64,000 bases of DNA from Mycobacterium angelicum (GCF_002086155.1 NZ_MVHE01000009.1:1-64000); one strand, 5' to 3'; shown: positions 43,991 to 53,170, counted from the stretch's first letter. Translations and numbers: made by a program. Notes: generated by a model from the letters alone, not told the origin.

Positions 43991-44836
43991 ATGTCAGACC
44001 CTGGGCACGTCATCAGCCATGTTTCGGATACGGCTCGATGGACAGCACTGCATCGCGCCACCGAATCGGCCCGCCGCGATGCGTTGTTCAGCGATCCACT
44101 CGCCGGGCGTCTCGCGGGTGAGCACGGCCACGCCATCGTCGCCCAGGTTCCGCGCACCACCCGTAACGGTTGGTGGCTCGTCGCGCGCACCAAGATCATC
44201 GATGACACCATCGCCGAAGCGATCGCCGGCGGCTGTGACCGCGTACTGAATCTGGCCGCCGGCCTGGACACCCGGCCGTATCGCCTGAATCTTCCCGCTG
44301 ACCTGCGGTGGGTGGAGGCCGATCTGCCGGCGCTGCTCGCCGAAAAAGAACAGGCACTTGCCGACCAGACACCGCGCTGCCAATTGACCCGTACCGCAGT
44401 CGATCTGGCCGATTCAAACGCCCGCGCGGCGTTCTTCGACCAAGCCCTCGCCGGCGCGACCAAAGCGCTGGTACTGACCGAAGGTCTGCTGATGTACCTC
44501 GACGACAGTGACGTCGTCGCACTCTCAACGGCGATCAAACAACCCACCGTCGCCTGGTGGATGCTTGATCTCGCCGGGCCGGGCCTTAAGAAGATGATGA
44601 ACAAAAAGATGGCCGGCATGCTGCAGAATGCGCCGTTCAAGTTCGCCCCTGAGAGCGGGCTGGCATTCTTCGAAGAACTCGGCTGGCAAATCGCCGAGGC
44701 CGAATCGTTGCTGGCGGCCGCACGCCGGTTTCGGCGCCTTCCGTTATCAATGCGCGCCGTTGCGTGGCTGCCTGACGCCGATCCGCGCGACCCCGGCCGC
44801 CGGCCGTGGAGTGCCGTCGCGCTACTCACTCAGTAA
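43991..44836 (+). CDS. Class I SAM-dependent methyltransferase (TIGR00027/LCMT-like)
   Basis: 281 residues from ATG 43991; the frame extends upstream only into antisense of the reductase. The motifs SDTARWTALHRATESARRDALFSDPLAGRLAG, RTKIIDDTIAEAI, VLNLAAGLDTRPYRL (SAM-binding loop), WVEADLPALLAEK and LVLTEGLLMYL are those of the large mycobacterial putative O-methyltransferase family. The substrates of this family remain largely unknown. No operon partner is obvious. Confidence 0.9.
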   Translation: MSDPGHVISHVSDTARWTALHRATESARRDALFSDPLAGRLAGEHGHAIVAQVPRTTRNGWWLVARTKIIDDTIAEAIAGGCDRVLNLAAGLDTRPYRLNLPADLRWVEADLPALLAEKEQALADQTPRCQLTRTAVDLADSNARAAFFDQALAGATKALVLTEGLLMYLDDSDVVALSTAIKQPTVAWWMLDLAGPGLKKMMNKKMAGMLQNAPFKFAPESGLAFFEELGWQIAEAESLLAAARRFRRLPLSMRAVAWLPDADPRDPGRRPWSAVALLTQ

Positions 44837-45122
44837 GAGCCGAAATACGGTCGCCGCCAAGGCGAAAAGATCGGAAATAAGCCGCAAAGCTCGCTACGGC
44901 GGCGTCAATATAAGCCACTAGAGCTCTCGCACCCGCGGCTTTTACCGCATACGCGATGCGGATAAGGGCCAGATTTCAAATTCACGGCTAATTCTCATCT
45001 TTAGACACGGTTTGGTCACAGGTTTGCTGGGCATCCTACGTTTACAAAGCCGAGAACATCTGGTCGTGTGGCCTTGCGCAGCAGTGCGGCTGAGTTGGGT
45101 AGTGCGAGAGGAGATGAGAGTC
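44837..45122. other. Intergenic stretch, promoter of the small gene
   Basis: 286 bases with lowered GC around 44850-45060. No gene is supported on either strand. It should contain the end of the methyltransferase transcript and the promoter of the small gene at 45123. No definite hairpin or hexamers could be assigned. Confidence 0.45.
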
Positions 45123-45326
45123 GTGGCAAATGCATCAGGGGCGACGGTAATTGTCCTCCAATCCCACCCGCTCTGGATCGCCGCACAAAAACGTGAAGAA
45201 CAGCTACGCGACGAGATGAGTCGCCATCCGGCCTTTCTCGGCCGGCAACGCGCTTTGGCCATGGGCGCCGACCTCGCTGCTGGTCACCGCAGCTTGAGGG
45301 CGTGCCCGGGCGACACTCCCGCCTGA
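45123..45326 (+). CDS. Small hypothetical protein
   Basis: 67 residues from GTG 45123, with GAGGAG ending 9 bases upstream. ATG 45114 in the same frame is too close to that site. The sequence begins ANASGATVIVLQSHPLWIAAQKREEQLRDEMSRHP, a hydrophobic strand then a charged helix, and is not recognised. A very strong terminator lies 16 bases after the stop, which supports a short dedicated transcript. It could also be a structured small RNA with an incidental frame. Confidence 0.5.
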   Translation: MANASGATVIVLQSHPLWIAAQKREEQLRDEMSRHPAFLGRQRALAMGADLAAGHRSLRACPGDTPA

Positions 45327-45342
45327 CTTTCCTTAACGAGCG

Positions 45343-45373
45343 ACACCGCCGCGTCCCAGCGACGCGGCGGTGT
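45343..45373 (+). terminator. Strong intrinsic terminator
   Basis: A perfect 13-bp stem ACACCGCCGCGTC/GACGCGGCGGTGT (45343-45355 and 45361-45373) with a 5-base loop CCAGC is followed by GGCTATTTCT. It lies after the 67-residue gene and before the monooxygenase promoter. Confidence 0.82.
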
Positions 45374-45423
45374 GGCTATTTCTCAGACTCCACCGCCCAC
45401 TATTGCGCTCAGCGCCTTAAAAG

Positions 45424-45442
45424 TACTACAGTCGTTGTAGTA
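45424..45442. promoter_or_regulatory. Perfect dyad TACTACA-N5-TGTAGTA, putative operator
   Basis: Two 7-base arms (45424-45430 and 45436-45442) are exact inverted repeats around GTCGT, 45 bases before the start of the FAD monooxygenase gene. The TACA...TGTA core resembles operators of the BlaI/MecI/CopY repressor class. No regulator gene is adjacent, so the factor would act from elsewhere. Confidence 0.65.
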
Positions 45443-45487
45443 ACAATTCATCAATTGCCGAATTTCTTCTGAAGGGGCTGGTCGGCG

Positions 45488-47194
45488 ATGGACGAGGGAT
45501 TGACTGCAGCACTTATCGTCGGAGCGGGGCCGACGGGGCTGACGCTGGCAAACGAGCTGACGCGCCACGGCGTCGCGGTGCGGATCATCGATCGCGAACT
45601 CGCGCCGCTGACGACGTCGCGGGCGCTCGTGGTGCAGCCGCGGACCCTGGAGATCTTCGACGACATCGGGGTAGTCGACGAGGCACTTGCAGCGGGCAAT
45701 CCCGCCACGTCGCTGACGATCGCATTCCGCAACAAGAAGGTGGAACTCGACCTGGCCGGGATGTTAACCGGGCCGCAGAACTACACGTCATATCCAGCGT
45801 TGCGCACCCTCTCACAGCACGACACCGAGCGGATCCTCACCGAGTCGCTGTCCAAGCGGGGCGTCGCGATCGAGCGGGGCCTGGCACTGATCGATTTGAC
45901 GCAGAACGGCGACACCGTGGCGGCGTCGCTGCGCGCAGCGGACGGGTCGATCGAAACGCTGCGCTGCCGGTGGGTCATCGGCTGCGACGGCGCCCACAGC
46001 GCCGTGCGCAAAGCGGCCGGTATCGCGTTCACCGGTTCGACATATCGTGACGAGTTCATCATGGCCGACGCCGAAGTCGAATGGCGGCTACCGCACGGCG
46101 GCCTGTACGGATTCCCCAGCGCGGCAGGCATTTTCGCCGCGTTCTCGATGGCGGGGGAGAACCGTTACCGCATCTTCGGCAACGTCCCGTTGGGACCGCA
46201 GGGACCGGGCGCCGAGTACAGCGAACCCACTCACGAAGAATTCCAGGCAATGCTCGACGAGCGCGTGCCCTTCCCCGCCAAGATCATCAAGGCCAACTGG
46301 GTCTCGCGCTACCGGGTGCACAGCCGTGTCGTTCCCGTCTACCGCAAGGGCGGCGTCTTCCTGGTCGGCGACGCCGCCCATGTGCACAGCCCCGCCGGGG
46401 CCCAAGGAATGAACACCGGCATCCAGGATGCGTACAACTTGGCCTGGAAGCTGGCTCTGGTGCAGCGCGGGATCAGCGACGACTCGCTGCTCGACAGCTA
46501 CGCGGCCGAGCGTCATCCGGTGGGCATTCAATTACTCAGGACCACCGACCGGCTTTTCTCAGCTTTCGTCGGCCACAACCCGCTGTCCAAGATCGCCCGC
46601 GGCTGGCTGGGCCCGCTGGTGGCCAGCCAGCTGCTGGCTCGGCCGTGGTTCCGCCGGTGGTTCGTTGGTCTGCTGGCGCAGTTGCGGCTGCGCTATCCGA
46701 ACAGTCCGCTCAACGCCCAGGAGGGCGGCAGCTGGTCGGATGCCCCGGCACCGGGCGACCGGGCCCGCGAAGCCGACGTGCTGGTCGGTCGTCAGCCGCA
46801 ACGGCTTTACCGGACGTTGCGCGGCACGCACCACACGGTCTTGCTCTTCACCAGGCTCGACGAGCAGGCGCGCCCGGCCGTGGAACTCTGCCGGATCGCC
46901 GAACAGATCGAGCAGGCCTACCCGGGACTGGTAAGGGCTCGCGTGATCACCGCGGAACGTTTCGCCGACCACCCCATGGCGCTCGGCGATCCGATGCGCT
47001 CGGCGCACCGCCAATACGGCGTCGAGTCGGCATGCGCGTTCGTCATCCGGCCCGACGCACACATCGGCTATCGCGGCAAGACGGTCCGCGGCAAGACGGT
47101 CCCCGGCGTCGACGTCGATCGGCTGCTGGCCGACCTGGCTGCCCGGCTGCCTGGCGCGGGCGCCCTGTCGCCCGTCGGCTCCCCCGGTCGCTAA
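45488..47194 (+). CDS. FAD-dependent aromatic monooxygenase (PheA/TfdB family)
   Basis: 568 residues. FAD-binding blocks in order: ALIVGAGPTGLTLANELTRHGVAVRIIDR (GxGxxG, 11-16), CRWVIGCDGAHSAVRKAAG (DG motif) and KGGVFLVGDAAHVHSPAGAQGMNTGIQDAYNLAWKLALV (GD motif). The C-terminal thioredoxin-like part is of the phenol hydroxylase group. It hydroxylates an aromatic or polyketide ring with NAD(P)H and oxygen. AAGGGG upstream of ATG 45488 and the dyad at 45424 suggest a regulated single gene. Substrate not inferable. Confidence 0.92.
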   Translation: MDEGLTAALIVGAGPTGLTLANELTRHGVAVRIIDRELAPLTTSRALVVQPRTLEIFDDIGVVDEALAAGNPATSLTIAFRNKKVELDLAGMLTGPQNYTSYPALRTLSQHDTERILTESLSKRGVAIERGLALIDLTQNGDTVAASLRAADGSIETLRCRWVIGCDGAHSAVRKAAGIAFTGSTYRDEFIMADAEVEWRLPHGGLYGFPSAAGIFAAFSMAGENRYRIFGNVPLGPQGPGAEYSEPTHEEFQAMLDERVPFPAKIIKANWVSRYRVHSRVVPVYRKGGVFLVGDAAHVHSPAGAQGMNTGIQDAYNLAWKLALVQRGISDDSLLDSYAAERHPVGIQLLRTTDRLFSAFVGHNPLSKIARGWLGPLVASQLLARPWFRRWFVGLLAQLRLRYPNSPLNAQEGGSWSDAPAPGDRAREADVLVGRQPQRLYRTLRGTHHTVLLFTRLDEQARPAVELCRIAEQIEQAYPGLVRARVITAERFADHPMALGDPMRSAHRQYGVESACAFVIRPDAHIGYRGKTVRGKTVPGVDVDRLLADLAARLPGAGALSPVGSPGR

Positions 47195-47255
47195 GGCCAA
47201 GGGTTCGCCCGCGCTCGTATCCTCGAGGTCAGCGACACCGAGGGGAGAGCGCGCC

Positions 47256-48308
47256 ATGTCTGAGGCACCCGCCACCACGCGCACGAGGTTTCCGGGGATC
47301 AGTTCCCGCGCGTGGGAACACCCCGCCGATCGGACCGCCCTTTCCGCGCTGCGCCGGCTGCGGGGTTTCGACCAAGTCCTCAAGCTCATGTCGGGAATGC
47401 TGCGGGAACGTCAGCACCGGCTGCTGTATCTGGCCAGTGCGGCGCGCGTGGGTCCGCGCCAGTTCGCCGACCTCGACGCCTTACTCGACGAGTGCGTCCA
47501 CATATTGGACGCGCCGGAAAAGCCCGAGCTCTTCGTTACCCAGTCGTCGGAAGCCAACGCCTACACCCTTGGGATGGAGCAGCCGTTCATCGTCGTCACC
47601 TCCGGGCTGTATGAACTGATGAGCCACGACGAGATGCGCTTTGTGGTGGGCCATGAGCTCGGTCACGCGCTGTCTGGTCACGCGGTCTATCGCACGATGA
47701 TGATGCATCTGATGCGGCTGGCGCGGTCATTCGGCTTCTTGCCGGTGGGCGGCTGGGCGCTGCGGGCAATAGTCGCGGCGCTGCTGGAATGGCAGCGCAA
47801 ATCGGAGTTGTCCGGGGACCGCGCCGGACTGCTGTGCGGCCAGGATGTGGACGCCGCGATCCGGGTGGAGATGAAGCTTGCCGGTGGCAACCGGCTGGAC
47901 AAGCTGGACTCGGAAGCCTTCCTGGCCCAGGCCCGCGAATACGAGAAATCCGGCGACATGCGCGACGGCGTGCTCAAGCTGCTCAACCTGGAGCTGCAAA
48001 CGCACCCGTTTTCAGTGCTGCGCGCCGCCGCGCTGACCCAGTGGGTGGACGACGGCGGCGGCTACGGCAAGGTGATGTCCGGCGACTACCCACGCCGGGC
48101 TGACGACGACAAAACGTCATTTTCCGACGACCTCGGCGATGCCGCCAGGCATTACCGAGACGGCTTCGACCAATCCGATGACCCGTTGATCAGAGGGATT
48201 CGCGACGGTCTGGGCGGCATCGTCGACGGCGTGGGACGGGCGGCTACCAGCGCGGCAGATTCGTTGGGCCGCAAGCTCAATGAGTGGCGCAACCCGCGGC
48301 ATGACTAG
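47256..48308 (+). CDS. M48-family metalloprotease
   Basis: 350 residues. FVVGHELGHALSGHAVY contains the zinc motif HELGH (His133, Glu134, His137), and KSELSGDRAGLL supplies the third ligand. Relatives (HtpX/YggG type) degrade misfolded or membrane-associated proteins. Here the region around FGFLPVGGWALRAIVAALLEW is the only hydrophobic stretch, so membrane insertion is doubtful. The C-terminus (about 285-350) is charged and helical: YRDGFDQSDDPLIRGIRDGLGGIVDGVGRAATSAADSLGRKLNEWR. It converges with the GH16 gene. Confidence 0.9.
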   Translation: MSEAPATTRTRFPGISSRAWEHPADRTALSALRRLRGFDQVLKLMSGMLRERQHRLLYLASAARVGPRQFADLDALLDECVHILDAPEKPELFVTQSSEANAYTLGMEQPFIVVTSGLYELMSHDEMRFVVGHELGHALSGHAVYRTMMMHLMRLARSFGFLPVGGWALRAIVAALLEWQRKSELSGDRAGLLCGQDVDAAIRVEMKLAGGNRLDKLDSEAFLAQAREYEKSGDMRDGVLKLLNLELQTHPFSVLRAAALTQWVDDGGGYGKVMSGDYPRRADDDKTSFSDDLGDAARHYRDGFDQSDDPLIRGIRDGLGGIVDGVGRAATSAADSLGRKLNEWRNPRHD

Positions 48309-48330
48309 CCGCCGGGCCGGAACCGTGTGG

Positions 48331-49137
48331 CTACCAGACGCGCACCCAGTCGACCAGCATCTGCGCGGGATAGGTTCCCGGGCCGGGGTCCCCGCCGCCG
48401 GAACCGGCAACCGCCAAGTTCAGGATCGGAAACAGCTGGTAGCCAGGGTTGTTGAAGGGCCAATCGGCCAGTGAGTTCGCCGCGACAGTGAAGTACGGCT
48501 GCGCGCCGTCGCTGTAGTCCTGCCAGAAGCGCATCCCGGCCTCATCCCACTGAACTCGCCAGGTATGCCAGGCACTGTCCAGCGCGAGATTGTGCGTCTT
48601 CCATTCCGAGCCGTTGGATTTCGCGTGCACGGTGGTCGCCGCGGGCCACTTGCCGTTGCCGTACCACTCGAGTATGTCGATTTCACCCTGGGCATCACTG
48701 GACAGCCACCAGGCGGGCCAGCATCCGGCCGTCAGACAGTCGAGCTTGATCCGGGCTTCCCAGGTGTGGCCGATGCCGCCTTGCCAGGGGCTGAAAATCT
48801 TGCCGCCGTAGTAGGTGTTTCCGTCCTTGGCGGCCCGAATTACCAGGTTGGAGTTGCCGTCGAGGAACACGTTCTGCCGATCGTCCCGATACTGGCCGAC
48901 GTGCTCGGGCAACTCCCAATACGTCGGGTCCTTGATCGTTTCGCGGGCCTTGGACACCGTCCACTTCGACGGATCGGGGGCCGAACCAGCCGGCCCGTCG
49001 AACTCGTCATGAAAGAGGTAGTTTCCGGGCTGGCCATTGGGCACAGCACGGGCTTCCGGGATCGGAGCCGCGGCTGCCACCAGGCCGATACCCGCCATCA
49101 ACAACATGCTGCGACGATCCATCTGGGGCATAAGCAC
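48331..49137 (-). CDS. GH16 endo-beta-1,3-glucanase-like secreted protein (Rv0315-like)
   Basis: 268 residues. The N-terminus MDRRSMLLMAGIGLVAAAAP-IPEARA is a twin-arginine-like signal. The mature part has HDEFDGPAGSAPDPSKW, QNVFLDGNSNLVIRA and the catalytic GEIDILEWYG with Glu152, Asp154 and Glu157 (ExDxxE), and ends AGSGGGDPGPGTYPAQMLVDWVRVW. This closely resembles the M. tuberculosis GH16 protein Rv0315. It would hydrolyse beta-1,3-glucan or a similar polymer outside the cell. ATG 49122 is an alternative start. Confidence 0.92.
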   Translation of the reverse strand: MLMPQMDRRSMLLMAGIGLVAAAAPIPEARAVPNGQPGNYLFHDEFDGPAGSAPDPSKWTVSKARETIKDPTYWELPEHVGQYRDDRQNVFLDGNSNLVIRAAKDGNTYYGGKIFSPWQGGIGHTWEARIKLDCLTAGCWPAWWLSSDAQGEIDILEWYGNGKWPAATTVHAKSNGSEWKTHNLALDSAWHTWRVQWDEAGMRFWQDYSDGAQPYFTVAANSLADWPFNNPGYQLFPILNLAVAGSGGGDPGPGTYPAQMLVDWVRVW

Positions 49138-49234
49138 CGCACCCTAGCAGCCAGGGCGGCTGTGCTGAAACCGCGAACTGCGTCACAGGCCGGCGGCCGT
49201 TTCCCAGAGCCGTTACCGGGGTACCAGCCCAGCC

Positions 49235-50743
49235 GTGACCTCTTTATGGCTTGCCAATCGCGCCGAACCGTCCTGGACCGCAAGCACCCTCGATGACGGT
49301 CCGCGCTCCGCCGACGTCATCGTGGTGGGCGCGGGCATCACCGGCCTGATGACCGCGGTCCTATTGGCCCGCACCGGCAAGGACGTCCTGGTGCTCGAAG
49401 CGCGCACGGTCGGCGCCTGCGCAACCGGCAACACCACAGCGAAGATCAGCCTGTTGCAGGGCACCCACCTCTCCAAGATCGTGGCCAAGCACGGCAAAGA
49501 TGCGGCACGGCATTACGTAGCCGGAAACCGGGAGGGCATGGAGTGGGTGCTTAAGCACTGCGACACCCACGGAATAGCGGTGCAACGCGAAGATGCCTAC
49601 ACCTACGCACAGTCGGCCAAGGGAGTTCCCTCCGCGCGTGCCGAACTGGCTGCGGGCAAGGTGGCAGGGCTGCCCGTCGAATGGGATGACGACGCCGGTG
49701 TGCCGTTTCCGTATCACGGCGGCGTGCGCCTGGCCGACCAGGCGCAGTTCGACCCGATGCCATTTTTGGACTCGCTTGCCGTCGAACTGCTCGGGCGCGG
49801 GGGACGGCTGGTCGAACACGCGAGGGTACGAAGTGTGTCCAGCCGCGGCGGCGGGGTACGCGCGCGCGTCAACGACGAAGCGCAGCGCGACGTCGAAGTC
49901 GAGGCCCGGCAGTTGGTTCTCGCTACGGGCGTCCCGATTCTGGACCGCGGCGGATACTTCGCCCGAGTGAAGCCCAGCCGGTCGTATTGCTTCGCTTTCA
50001 AGGTGCCCGGCAACATCACCCGGCCGATGATGATCTCCAGCGATTCGCCGACGCGCTCGGTGCGTTACGCACCGGCCGCCGACGGTGAGCGGCTGCTGGT
50101 CGGCGGCGCCGGCCACACCGTAGGTCGTAACAAGAGCCCGTCCAAGGACCTCGAGGAACTGTCCGCGTGGGCGCGAAAGCATTACCCCGGCGCGGTTCAA
50201 ACCCATTTCTGGTCGGCACAGGACTACACCCCGATCGACGACCTACCCTACGTTGGCCCCATTCTGCCCCGCACCGAAAGCATCTATGTGGCAACAGGTT
50301 TCAACAAGTGGGGGATGACGAACGGCCCGGCGGCGGCGTTGGCGCTGTCGAGTCGCATCCTCGGCGGCCGAATGGACTGGGCCCACGCATTCGCCAGCTG
50401 GAGCCCACACGAGCTCTCCGGGCTGCCGACGGCCTTGCAGGCCAATCTGGAAGTCGGCTTCGACCTGGCCAAGGGCTGGATCACTCCGGTGACGCGCACG
50501 ATGAGTCGCAGTCCCGGCGAGGACGAGGGCGGTGTTGTCAGCGGACCGCCATGGCATCTAGAAGCCAGGAGCCGGGTCAACGGCACCGAGCACCGGGTGT
50601 CGCCGGTATGCCCACACCTGGGCGGCATCGTGAACTGGAATGACGCCGACCAGGCATGGGAGTGCCCGCTGCACGGATCGCGGTTCGCGCCGGACGGCAC
50701 GCTGTTAGAAGGGCCCGCCACCCGCGATTTGACCGCGTCCTGA
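49235..50743 (+). CDS. FAD-dependent oxidoreductase fused to a Rieske [2Fe-2S] domain
   Basis: 502 residues from GTG 49235. A DAO-type FAD domain starts at VIVVGAGITGLMTAVLLARTGKDVLVLEA and spans about 1-400, ending with YVATGFNKWGMTNGPAAALALSS. After a linker, about residues 430-500 form a Rieske domain with CPHLGG and CPLHGS as cluster ligands (two Cys, two His). The fusion passes electrons between the iron-sulfur cluster and FAD; substrate unknown. It converges with the PPE cluster, 7 bases between stops. Confidence 0.92.
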   Translation: MTSLWLANRAEPSWTASTLDDGPRSADVIVVGAGITGLMTAVLLARTGKDVLVLEARTVGACATGNTTAKISLLQGTHLSKIVAKHGKDAARHYVAGNREGMEWVLKHCDTHGIAVQREDAYTYAQSAKGVPSARAELAAGKVAGLPVEWDDDAGVPFPYHGGVRLADQAQFDPMPFLDSLAVELLGRGGRLVEHARVRSVSSRGGGVRARVNDEAQRDVEVEARQLVLATGVPILDRGGYFARVKPSRSYCFAFKVPGNITRPMMISSDSPTRSVRYAPAADGERLLVGGAGHTVGRNKSPSKDLEELSAWARKHYPGAVQTHFWSAQDYTPIDDLPYVGPILPRTESIYVATGFNKWGMTNGPAAALALSSRILGGRMDWAHAFASWSPHELSGLPTALQANLEVGFDLAKGWITPVTRTMSRSPGEDEGGVVSGPPWHLEARSRVNGTEHRVSPVCPHLGGIVNWNDADQAWECPLHGSRFAPDGTLLEGPATRDLTAS

Positions 50744-50750
50744 CGCTTAC

Positions 50751-51926
50751 TTAGCCCGCTGCCGGCGGCCTCGTCATGAACGTCAGCCGGAAACCGTATG
50801 ACGGGAGCTTGCGGCCCCGTCCAGCATTGACGAACTGCCCGAACGGCGGGGCCGCCGGCACCCCGTTGGTGGCGCCTTCCGCCGCGGCCGGAATCGCGGT
50901 GGTGTTGGCGAGAGCAGTCACTCCCGGGTTGGTGGTGGCGCTCACCGTCCAGCTTGCGGGCACCGACAACCCACCGAGCGGAACCGCCCTGCCGACTCCC
51001 GCCGCCACGCCGCCGACGCTGCCGGAGAGCTTGGCCGACCCTGCGGCCTGCGCCGCGCCTTCGACCGCCTTGGCCGCCGGAGCAAGGTCGCCCATGAACT
51101 TGGAGATGGCGGTGCTACCGCTGCCGACCTGACCGAAGGCCTGCCCGGACTGAAACACCGCCTGAATCGGCGCGACGTAGGGCGAAATGTACTTGCTGTA
51201 CAGCGGGACCAGGTCGTCCAACGGCGTGTTGGCCACCAACCACTGGTCGATCGCCTTGCCGTTGATGGGCGCCGACAGTGTCTTGAGCACATCGGCGACC
51301 CGGGAGTTGATCGGGTTGGCCATATTCATGATGTTCGTGTAGCCGTTGTTGTACTGGGACTTCAACACCGCGATGGTCTGGTCGACCAGGCCATATTGGT
51401 TCACTACTTCGGCCGGCTCGGGCAGCTCCGCCAACTGGCTCGCCGCCGCCGAGCTGCCGGCATAGTTGTACATCGCCCCGGCATCCTGAGCCCAGAATTC
51501 GAAGTACTGGGCCTCGGCTGCCGCGATCGCCGGGGTGTTCTGCCCGAAGAGGTTGGTCGCAACCAACGCCGCCAGCAGCGCGCGGTTGGCCGCGATCACC
51601 GGCGGCGGGACGGTGGCCGCGAACGCCGCCTCGTAGGCAGTCGCAGCCGCGCTCGCCTGGTCGGCGGCCTCCGCGGCCTCCACGGCGCTGCTGTCCAGCC
51701 AGGCGATGAATGGACTCACGGCCGCAACCAGTGCGGCCGACGCCGGCCCCAGCCAGGGACCGCTGGTCAGTCCTTCGATGACCGACCGATGACCCGCCGC
51801 GGCAGCTTGAAAGTCATCCGCCAGTCCACTCCATGCGGCGGCGGCGGCCAGCAACGGACCCGCGCCCGGACCGGTGTATATGCGCCCAGAGTTGATCTCG
51901 GGCGGCAACAAGCCGTAGTCAACCAT
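50751..51926 (-). CDS. PPE family protein, SVP subfamily (tandem copy 2)
   Basis: 391 residues. MVDYGLLPPEINSGRIYTGPGAGPLLAAAAAWSGLADDF opens the PPE domain; VPPPVIAANRALLAALVATNLFGQNTPAIAAAEAQYFEFWAQDAGAMYNYA follows. LGGLSVPASW is the SVP motif, and it ends YGFRLTFMTRPPAAG. It has the same length and the same order of segments as its upstream neighbour, with identical text in ALTSGPWLGP-like, KTLSAPINGKAIDQWLVANTPLDD and PPFGQFVN regions. It lies 17 bases after the first copy. Confidence 0.95.
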   Translation of the reverse strand: MVDYGLLPPEINSGRIYTGPGAGPLLAAAAAWSGLADDFQAAAAGHRSVIEGLTSGPWLGPASAALVAAVSPFIAWLDSSAVEAAEAADQASAAATAYEAAFAATVPPPVIAANRALLAALVATNLFGQNTPAIAAAEAQYFEFWAQDAGAMYNYAGSSAAASQLAELPEPAEVVNQYGLVDQTIAVLKSQYNNGYTNIMNMANPINSRVADVLKTLSAPINGKAIDQWLVANTPLDDLVPLYSKYISPYVAPIQAVFQSGQAFGQVGSGSTAISKFMGDLAPAAKAVEGAAQAAGSAKLSGSVGGVAAGVGRAVPLGGLSVPASWTVSATTNPGVTALANTTAIPAAAEGATNGVPAAPPFGQFVNAGRGRKLPSYGFRLTFMTRPPAAG

Positions 51927-51943
51927 CGCTGCTAATCCGGCGG

Positions 51944-53119
51944 CTAACCGGCAGCTGGCGGCTTCGCCATGACGGACGGCTTGAAGCCATAGGTCGGCTG
52001 ATTACGCCCGTAGCCGCCGTTGACGAACTGCCCGAACGGCGGGGCCATCGGAAAGCTGTTGCCCTCGGCGGCGGCCGGAATCGCGCTGGCCAGTCCAGGA
52101 TTGGTGGTCGCGTGCCACGGCACCCAGTTTGCCGGCACCGACAGGCCCCCGATCGGGAGCGCCTTGCCCAGACCCGCTGCCACACCCCCGACGCTGCCGC
52201 CCAGGTTGGCCCCGGCGTTGGCCGCGGCGGCCCCGGCCGCCGACGCCGCGCCTTCGACCGCCTTGGCCGCCGAAGCCGCGGGCTTCGCGAAGTTGGCGAT
52301 GGCGACAAGGCCGTTGCTGACCTGTCCGAAGGACTGCGTCGACTGGATCATCGCCGCGCAGGAACTGATGTAGGGGGAGAGGTATTTGCTGTAGAGCGAA
52401 ACGATGTCGTCCAGCGGTGTATTGGCCACCAGCCATTGGTCGATCGCCTGGCCGTTGATGGGCGCCGACAGCGTCTTGAGCACGTCGGACACCCTGGCGT
52501 TGATCGGGTTCGCCACATTCATGATGTTCGTGTAGCCGGTGTTGTACCCCGCCTTGAAGACCGCGACGGCCTGGTCGGCCACTCCAGACGGATTCGCCAC
52601 TTCGGCGGGCGCCGGCTGCTCCGCCAACTGCGTCGCCGTCGCCGAGCGGCTCGCGTAGTTGTACATCGCACCCGAGTCCTGAGCCCAGAATTCGGCGTAT
52701 TGCGCCTCCAGTTGCCCGATCGCCTGACTGTTCTGGCCAAGGATGTTGGTCGCTGTCAACTCCGCCAGCAGTGCGCGGTTGGCGGCGATCACCGGCGGCG
52801 GAACCGAAGCCGCGAACGCCGCCTCGTAGGCGGTGGCAGCGTTGCCCGCCTGGCTCGCCACCTCAGCGGCCTGTTCGGCGCTGGTGCTCAGCCAGGTAAT
52901 GAATGGCGACACCGCCGAAACCAGCTGTGCTGATGCCGGCCCCAACCACGGCCCGCTGGTCAGCGCCTCGATAACCGAGCGATGCCCCGCTGCGGCCTCC
53001 TGCAGATCGGCGGCCAGATTGCTCCACGCCACCGCTGCGGCTACCAGCGAGCCCGGCCCCGGTCCGCTGTATATGCGCGCGGAGTTGATCTCTGGGGGCA
53101 ATAACCCGTAGTCGACCAC
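51944..53119 (-). CDS. PPE family protein, SVP subfamily (tandem copy 1)
   Basis: 391 residues: MVDYGLLPPEINSARIYSGPGPGSLVAAAVAWSNLAADL, GPWLGPASAQLV, VPPPVIAANRALLAELTATNILGQNSQAIGQLEAQYAEFWAQDSGAMYNYA, then IGGLSVPANW (SVP) and the end YGFKPSVMAKPPAAG. It follows the PE gene by 51 bases, the usual PE-PPE order, so it is the likely heterodimer partner of that PE protein. The copies differ most in the Ala/Gly-rich stretch before the SVP motif. Confidence 0.95.
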   Translation of the reverse strand: MVDYGLLPPEINSARIYSGPGPGSLVAAAVAWSNLAADLQEAAAGHRSVIEALTSGPWLGPASAQLVSAVSPFITWLSTSAEQAAEVASQAGNAATAYEAAFAASVPPPVIAANRALLAELTATNILGQNSQAIGQLEAQYAEFWAQDSGAMYNYASRSATATQLAEQPAPAEVANPSGVADQAVAVFKAGYNTGYTNIMNVANPINARVSDVLKTLSAPINGQAIDQWLVANTPLDDIVSLYSKYLSPYISSCAAMIQSTQSFGQVSNGLVAIANFAKPAASAAKAVEGAASAAGAAAANAGANLGGSVGGVAAGLGKALPIGGLSVPANWVPWHATTNPGLASAIPAAAEGNSFPMAPPFGQFVNGGYGRNQPTYGFKPSVMAKPPAAG

Positions 53120-53170
53120 GTTGCCTACTCCTCTTTCGGGTTTCCTGGATTCCTTGGTTTCCGGGTCCGC

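Larger units (their letters stand above)
50751..53119 (-). repeat. Tandem duplication of a PPE gene
   Basis: Two head-to-tail genes encode 391-residue proteins that align end to end without a large gap, with only 17 bases between them. Sequence divergence in the middle and C-terminal parts shows that the duplication is not recent. Confidence 0.85.
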
